Of a stretch of 42,210 nt of DNA, positions 36,791-42,210 are shown piece by piece. The first letter of the stretch is position 1, and each line of letters starts with the position of its first letter. The notes beneath the pieces were generated by a model that ran no database searches, had not been told where the DNA came from, and was given only the letters and a program-made list of their open reading frames with translations. Origin of the DNA: Peptococcaceae bacterium (lineage in GTDB: Bacteria; Bacillota; UBA994); the NCBI GenBank assembly GCA_018334055.1, contig JAGXSS010000107.1, positions 1 through 42,210 of the forward strand, written 5' to 3'. A program made the position numbers and the translations under genes.

Positions 36791-38458
36791 CTAGCCAATG
36801 TGTTTTTTATCTCCGGCAGAGCTCGCATCAAGTAAAATCTTAATTGGCACCAACCCTACCAGCACAATGATGAGCGCTGGCAAAGCGGTACTGGTCCAGA
36901 GAGATTCGGCTGCCATCTGCCAAACCCAGACGGCCAAGGTATCGTAGCCCATAGGACGCATCATCACTGTAATGGGCAATTCCTTCATGACATCCACAAA
37001 AACCAAGACCGCCCCTGCCAGAACCCCTGGCATAATCAGCGGTAGCTGCACATCAAAGAGAACCCGCCTCGCATTTGCTCCTAAAGCCCGCGCCGCAAGT
37101 ACAGTATTGGGTGTGATTTTCTCCATGCTGGCATCGACACTGCTATAAGCAATGGCCATGAATCTGACAATGTAGGCGTACATCAATCCCACAAGCGAAC
37201 CCGTAAACAGTAACCCCGGAGCAAAACCCCATAACTCGCTCGTCATGATATTCAGCGAATGGTCAAGAAAGGCCAACGGGAGGAGAATCCCAACGGCGAT
37301 GACTGCCCCGGGGATAGCATAACCGATAGTGACGAGGCGAGAGAGATTTTGGAGCGTCCTTCTGCCGCTTAACCGCGACAGACTGGCCACTATCAAAGCC
37401 AAAAGCACAACAAGCCCGCCGGCCAAGGATGCCAAAGTGAGACTATTGACGGCCAACCGCCAGTAGGTTGCCATCACCGCAGGCGTCAAGATGGCAAATT
37501 CGCGAACTGCCCAGACTAATAGTTGGAGAAGCGGTAAGCCAAAAGCGGCGAAAAGTGTCAGGGCACAACAAAGAGTAGCCAGGACTGCTGTCCACCCACC
37601 GAGTTTTACGACCGGAATCCCAGGTAATTTGCCTCTAGATTGATAATACTTCATCCTGCCGCGATTGCGATGCTCGATAAGCAACAAGAAAAGAGAGAAC
37701 AAGGCGAGCAGCCCAGCCAACTCCGAAGCTGCGCCAAGGTCCATCATGCCGTGCCACACGCGCAGGATGCCGTCGGCCACAGTTGGAAAGTTAAAATACC
37801 TCACGGTGGCGAAGTCGGCCAAGGATTCCATGGCTGCCAAGGCCACCCCCGCCGCGATGGAAGGACGCGCCAACGGTAAAGCGATGGTAAAGAAAGCCCG
37901 CAGTTTGCTACTCCCTAATGCCTTTGCCGCTTCAAAATTAGAACCTGCCTGCTCCTCAAATCCTGCCTTAGCCAGGAGATAGACGTAGGGGTAGAGCGTC
38001 AAGGTCATCACCAAGATAGCACCCCAGCCGCTACGAATTTGCGGAAAATAGGCATCTTGCCCCCAGGTAAAGCGGACAAAAGTGTGAAACGGACCTGCAA
38101 AATCAAATAGCGCCATGTAGATGAAACCCATGACATAGGCTGGAATGGCCATGGGCAAAACTAGCATCCACCGAAATTGTCTTCTGCCAGGAAAGTCAAA
38201 GGCAGTAATTAGCCAAGCGAGCCCAGTGCCAATCACCAGCGTTCCCGCGGAAACACCTAGAAGCAATAGGGCCGTGTTCCCGAGGAGCATAGGCAAAATA
38301 GTCTGCGCTAGATGTCTCCATACCACAGTGGAGGGCGTTAACAATGAAGACGCAACTACCACAACAGGCAAAACCACTAGCGCAATAGTAACATACAAAA
38401 CCAGAGGCAAGAGGCGACTAGGCCTCTTGCTCTGGTTGGTGTTAGGACTAACAACCAT
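36791..38458 (-). CDS. fbpB: Iron ABC transporter permease (fused, FbpB-like)
   Basis: 555 aa with two permease halves, each with an EAA-like loop (EAAKALGSSKLRAFFTIALPLARPSIAAG; AARALGANARRVLFDVQLPLIMPGVLAG). Confidence 0.92.
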   Translation of the reverse strand: MVVSPNTNQSKRPSRLLPLVLYVTIALVVLPVVVVASSLLTPSTVVWRHLAQTILPMLLGNTALLLLGVSAGTLVIGTGLAWLITAFDFPGRRQFRWMLVLPMAIPAYVMGFIYMALFDFAGPFHTFVRFTWGQDAYFPQIRSGWGAILVMTLTLYPYVYLLAKAGFEEQAGSNFEAAKALGSSKLRAFFTIALPLARPSIAAGVALAAMESLADFATVRYFNFPTVADGILRVWHGMMDLGAASELAGLLALFSLFLLLIEHRNRGRMKYYQSRGKLPGIPVVKLGGWTAVLATLCCALTLFAAFGLPLLQLLVWAVREFAILTPAVMATYWRLAVNSLTLASLAGGLVVLLALIVASLSRLSGRRTLQNLSRLVTIGYAIPGAVIAVGILLPLAFLDHSLNIMTSELWGFAPGLLFTGSLVGLMYAYIVRFMAIAYSSVDASMEKITPNTVLAARALGANARRVLFDVQLPLIMPGVLAGAVLVFVDVMKELPITVMMRPMGYDTLAVWVWQMAAESLWTSTALPALIIVLVGLVPIKILLDASSAGDKKHIG

Positions 38459-38476
38459 TAATTATCAGATCCTTTT

Positions 38477-39511
38477 TTAGCGATATCCCGCCCGATTCAA
38501 AAGCTCGACGGCGTCTTTTTGCAGACGTCCGTATTCACCGATGTTAAGGGGGTCGGTCTTAAACTCACCAAATGCGGCAATAATTGGGTGCGCCGCTACC
38601 TTTGGGTTTGCGGGAAACTCATGGTTGGAACCGGCAAATAACTCCTGCCCATTGGGACCACTGAGCCATTCTAATAGCTTGATCGCATTAGCGCGATTGC
38701 GCGCATGTGCGGTGATTCCTGCGCCGCTAATATTGACATGCGCTCCCCGCTCACCTTGGTTCGCCCAAAAAACCTTAATGGGGAAGTTAGGATTGCCCTC
38801 GAGTAGACGACCAAGATAGTAGTGGTTTGTGATGGCGACATCACCCTGTCCGGCTGCTAGTGCTTCCAGTATGCGGGTATCGCTATCTATGAGGATAGTT
38901 TCATTGGCCACAAAACCCCGCACTATTGCTTCGGCTCCGGCATTGCCATGTGCCGCAATTAGGCTAGAGACCAAGGATTGAGTGTAAGAATGGGTCGATG
39001 GGCGCATAATGAGACGCCCTTTCCATTTGGGATCGGTTAAGGCCTCAATAGTAGAAAGTTGCTCGGGGGACACCCTGTCGGGATGATACATGATGGTGCG
39101 CACTCGCCTCGTCAGGCCAAACCAGCGATTATTGGTGTCGCGCAAGTTAGCAGGGATATTATTCTGCAGTATAGTGCTCTGCACCTCGGCCAGCAGACCG
39201 TCTTGACCGGCGAGCCAAAGGTTGCCGGCATCGACGGCTATATACATGTCGGCTGGGGTATGTTTGCCTTCGGCCTGGAGACGCAAGCGCAGCGCCGCGT
39301 CACTGCCGGTCGTGAAGCGAACCTCAATACCGGTCTGTTTGGTGAATTCTTGAAATACCGGCTCCACGCCGTAATGCCGAGAGGTGTAGATGTTAATGAC
39401 CTGCCCTGCCGCTACATCACGGTTATTGGCACGACCGACAAATACGCCTACACCAAATAATACAATCACCAACAGAACAGCCAGCCCGGCAAATAGATGT
39501 TTTTTGTTCAC
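38477..39511 (-). CDS. fbpA: Fe(III) ABC transporter substrate-binding protein (FbpA-like)
   Basis: NIYTSRHYGVEPVFQEFTKQTGIEVRFTTGSDAALRLRLQAEGKHTPADMYIAVDAG. GTG start after GGAGGG. Confidence 0.92.
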   Translation of the reverse strand: MNKKHLFAGLAVLLVIVLFGVGVFVGRANNRDVAAGQVINIYTSRHYGVEPVFQEFTKQTGIEVRFTTGSDAALRLRLQAEGKHTPADMYIAVDAGNLWLAGQDGLLAEVQSTILQNNIPANLRDTNNRWFGLTRRVRTIMYHPDRVSPEQLSTIEALTDPKWKGRLIMRPSTHSYTQSLVSSLIAAHGNAGAEAIVRGFVANETILIDSDTRILEALAAGQGDVAITNHYYLGRLLEGNPNFPIKVFWANQGERGAHVNISGAGITAHARNRANAIKLLEWLSGPNGQELFAGSNHEFPANPKVAAHPIIAAFGEFKTDPLNIGEYGRLQKDAVELLNRAGYR

Positions 39512-39540
39512 AGGTACCCTCCTCTTGTTCTTTCGAACAT

Positions 39541-39559
39541 GATAATGATTTTCATTAAC
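39541..39559 (-). promoter_or_regulatory. Fur box upstream of fbpABC
   Basis: GATAATGATTTTCATTAAC matches GATAATGATAATCATTATC at 16 of 19 positions. Confidence 0.85.
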
Positions 39560-39626
39560 AATATATCAGGGAGGGTAGGGTCTGTCAAGAGCCAATTTGC
39601 ACTTTTTTTAGTTCGTCATGCCTTCG

Positions 39627-40697
39627 CTAGTCCGCGTTTAGTTCGGCCATTTTTGCGGCATCCAGTCTCTTGACTAATTCTACAACAAGTTTGACGGCCT
39701 GTTCATAATCATCACGGTGAATTATGCCGTAGTGGCTGTGAATGTAGCGTGTGGGCACGGCGATCACCAAGCTCGGCACGCCGCGTCCGGTAATGTGCAT
39801 GCGCCCAGCATCGGTGCCACCGCCGGGCATTACATCAAACTGCAATGGCATGCCAATTTCCTTGGCCACATCAATGACAAAATTCCTCAGCTTGACATGC
39901 GGTACCATGGAGGCGTCGTAGAGCAATATCGCGGGCCCCTTGCCAAGTTTTTCGCTCATTTTTTCCGCTCCGGGGGTATCTCCGGCGATGCCCACTTCCA
40001 AGGCGATCCCTATGTCAGGATTGACCACAAAAGAACTGGTGGTCGCGCCACGCAACCCCACCTCCTCTTGTACGGTGCCAACCCCGTAAACCGTATTGCC
40101 ATGCTCCACCCCCTGCAGGGCCTTGATGACTTCGATAAATAGAGCACACCCAAGGCGGTCATCCCAGGCTTTAGCCATCAAGTACTTTTCATTCTTCATA
40201 ACCGTGAACTGGGCATCAGGCACGATTGCATCACCAAGACGAATGCCAAACTCTTCCGTGGCCTCTTTTTCATCGGCGGCACAGACATCAATGAACATAT
40301 CGTCTTTATCTACAACCTTGTTGCGCTCGTCCGCACTGAGTATGTGCGGAGGCTTCGAACCGATAATGCCGGTGATATCACCCTTACCGGTCTTGATGAT
40401 GACCTTCTGCCCGAGCATCACTTGGCTCCACCAGCCACCAAGAGTCTGAAACTTGATGAAACCTTCCTTCGTCACCTTACTGACCATAAAACCGATTTCG
40501 TCCATGTGCCCAGCCAGCATGATGCGAGGACCGTCGGTGGTCCCCGGCTTCTTGCAAATGATGCTTCCCAAACGATCGGTGACGATCTCAGCGTGCCCCT
40601 CTAGGTAGGTGCGAATAATTTTACGCACCTCGTGCTCAAACCCAGGCACTCCCGGGGCATCAGTAATTTCCTTGAGTAGTTTTAATGTATTGTCCAT
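39627..40697 (-). CDS. M42 family metallopeptidase, paralogue 4
   Basis: IMLAGHMDEIGFMVSKV, AWDDRLGCALFIEVI, TVQEEVGLRGATT, GGGTDAGRMHITGRGVP, TRYIHSHYGII. Confidence 0.95.
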   Translation of the reverse strand: MDNTLKLLKEITDAPGVPGFEHEVRKIIRTYLEGHAEIVTDRLGSIICKKPGTTDGPRIMLAGHMDEIGFMVSKVTKEGFIKFQTLGGWWSQVMLGQKVIIKTGKGDITGIIGSKPPHILSADERNKVVDKDDMFIDVCAADEKEATEEFGIRLGDAIVPDAQFTVMKNEKYLMAKAWDDRLGCALFIEVIKALQGVEHGNTVYGVGTVQEEVGLRGATTSSFVVNPDIGIALEVGIAGDTPGAEKMSEKLGKGPAILLYDASMVPHVKLRNFVIDVAKEIGMPLQFDVMPGGGTDAGRMHITGRGVPSLVIAVPTRYIHSHYGIIHRDDYEQAVKLVVELVKRLDAAKMAELNAD

Positions 40698-40707
40698 GAC
40701 CAACCTC

Positions 40708-41142
40708 CTAGCGTTCACAGATTTGCTTGATAGCCGCGAGCATGCCCGCACTGTTTTCACGAACCTTTTTCTTTAATAGGGGGTTAAGAAGCGCCGCGAC
40801 CATGGGTATGCCAAATTCGAAGTCAACAGTCAGCACAATTTTCACTCCATCAGCGACTTCACTCAACTGCCAATACCCCTCGAACTTTTTCAGGTCGCCA
40901 CTGACTTGAGTGTATTCGATGCGGTGCTGCGCCGGGTAGAAGAGGTCGCGCTCCTTCCATTTAATGACGCGGCCGTCTACATTGCTCACCCAGCTACTCA
41001 CGGTGCTGTTGTCGCCACGCTCTTCGACTTTGACACTTTGCAGGTTGGGCATGAACTTGGGGTAGCCCTCCATGTCCATGACGATACTCCATATATGCGA
41101 GATCTCACCGGTGACGATAGTAGAAACTTCTATGTACGGCAT
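40708..41142 (-). CDS. SRPBCC / polyketide cyclase-like (Coq10/START) protein
   Basis: MPYIEVSTIVTGEISHIWSIVMDMEGYPKFMPNLQSVKVEERGDNSTVSSWVSNVDGRVIKWKERDLF. Confidence 0.82.
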   Translation of the reverse strand: MPYIEVSTIVTGEISHIWSIVMDMEGYPKFMPNLQSVKVEERGDNSTVSSWVSNVDGRVIKWKERDLFYPAQHRIEYTQVSGDLKKFEGYWQLSEVADGVKIVLTVDFEFGIPMVAALLNPLLKKKVRENSAGMLAAIKQICER

Positions 41143-41152
41143 AGTTTCCCTC

Positions 41153-42210
41153 CTAAATATCATCCTTCATTTCTGATGCTTGGGCAAAGATTTTCTCCCA
41201 AATGCTAAGCGCCGACGCCACTTCCTCTTCGGTAATAACCAAAGGTGGCTCGACCCGGATAACTTTCGGATTGTTAAGTGTGTAAGCCGCCAGCACCTTG
41301 TTGTTGACTAACTCAGAAATGGCATAGCCTGCATAACCCGCATCCGCAAACTCTATGCCGATGAGAAGCCCTTGGCCCCGCACCGCCGCCACCACCTCGG
41401 GGTACTTTTCTCGTGCGGCGTGGAAAGATTGCAGGAACTTGTTGCCCATGGCCTCGGCCTTAAACGACAGATTCTCCTCAATTGTTACCTTAATGGCCGC
41501 AATGGCAGCGGCGCAGGCCAGCGGATTACCCCCAAAAGTCGAGGTGTGCAGGAAGGGCGATTCACTCATACCCTGCCATAAGTGCGGCCTAGCCACAATC
41601 GCCCCGATTGGCATTATTCCGCCGCCTAAAGCTTTGGCTAAACAAAGGATGTCCGGCACAACACCCTCATGTTCTACGGCAAACAATTTGCCGGTACGGC
41701 CCATGCCCGTTTGCACTTCATCGGCGATAAGCAATACTCCAAAAGCATCACATATCTCTCTTAACTCTCTCAAGTACCCAGGCGGGGGCACGATGACTCC
41801 ACCCTCCCCCTGGATCGGCTCCACAATGACGGCCGCAGTATCGTCGTCAATGGCCTCGCGCACGGCCTGGGCATCGCCATAAGCCACATGTTTGAAGCCT
41901 GGCAACAGGGGCAAGAATGGGTTTCGAAAAAGTTCACGCCCGGTAGCACTCAGTGCACCAAGGGTCTTGCCGTGAAACGCCCCCTGAGTGGATATAATGC
42001 CCTGTTTTTTCGTAGCTAACTTCGCGAGCTTAAGAGCAGCCTCCACTGCCTCGGTCCCACTATTGCCAAAAAAGGAGTACTGGAGATCGCCCGGCGTCAC
42101 CTCGGCCAACAATTCGGCTAAATCGGCCATAGGCTTATTTAGCAAAATCTTGGTCGGCATGGCCATGCGATCAAGCTGGTTCTTGACTGCCGCCACAATC
42201 TTCGGGTGGG
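41153..42210 (-). CDS. Class III aminotransferase (acetylornithine/putrescine type), N-terminus beyond the right edge
   Basis: FFGNSGTEAVEAALKLAKLATKKQGIISTQGAFHGKTLGALSATG, VIVEPIQGEGGVIVPP, LIADEVQTGMGRTGKLFAVEHEGVVPDILCLAKALGGG. The frame stays open to the window end. Confidence 0.93.
   Translation of the reverse strand, partial: HPKIVAAVKNQLDRMAMPTKILLNKPMADLAELLAEVTPGDLQYSFFGNSGTEAVEAALKLAKLATKKQGIISTQGAFHGKTLGALSATGRELFRNPFLPLLPGFKHVAYGDAQAVREAIDDDTAAVIVEPIQGEGGVIVPPPGYLRELREICDAFGVLLIADEVQTGMGRTGKLFAVEHEGVVPDILCLAKALGGGIMPIGAIVARPHLWQGMSESPFLHTSTFGGNPLACAAAIAAIKVTIEENLSFKAEAMGNKFLQSFHAAREKYPEVVAAVRGQGLLIGIEFADAGYAGYAISELVNNKVLAAYTLNNPKVIRVEPPLVITEEEVASALSIWEKIFAQASEMKDDI

Noticed and set aside
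1-42210. CRISPR array, prophage, retron or toxin-antitoxin system
   Set aside because: No regularly spaced direct repeats, cas/phage structural genes or recognisable TA pairs. The only RT-related element is the ORF-less intron.

Overview
The window is mostly chromosomal housekeeping and anaerobic-metabolism DNA, with gene content typical of an endospore-forming anaerobic Firmicute (Clostridia-like). The left edge holds mobile-element debris: an IS21-type istB remnant and an ORF-less group II intron of about 0.63 kb. Plus-strand genes follow: a small GTPase, a membrane protein with UbiA-like Asp motifs, hflX, ynbB-like and ppdK. Next is a divergent lexA/yneA SOS locus. A CODH-beta/ACS-epsilon-like gene then precedes a four-subunit 2-oxoacid:ferredoxin oxidoreductase, followed by a T-box-controlled leuS and a single-chain nifJ. 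The second half is mainly minus strand: ilvE, tRNA-Trp, plsY, ctpA-like, a J-domain protein, and three tandem M42 aminopeptidases with a fourth further on. A structured mgtE leader (plus strand) comes next, then a tightly overlapping six-gene operon containing two uncharacterised proteins (one DUF4438-like). The window ends with a six-tRNA cluster, CPBP protease/ndk, a Fur-box-controlled FbpABC iron transporter and a class III aminotransferase cut by the right edge. I found no obvious CRISPR, phage or defence island. The best candidates for something undescribed are the mgtE leader RNA, the six-gene operon, the tandem M42 cluster, the minimal UbiA-like membrane protein/GTPase module and the ORF-less intron. 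All family calls were made by eye, without database searches.
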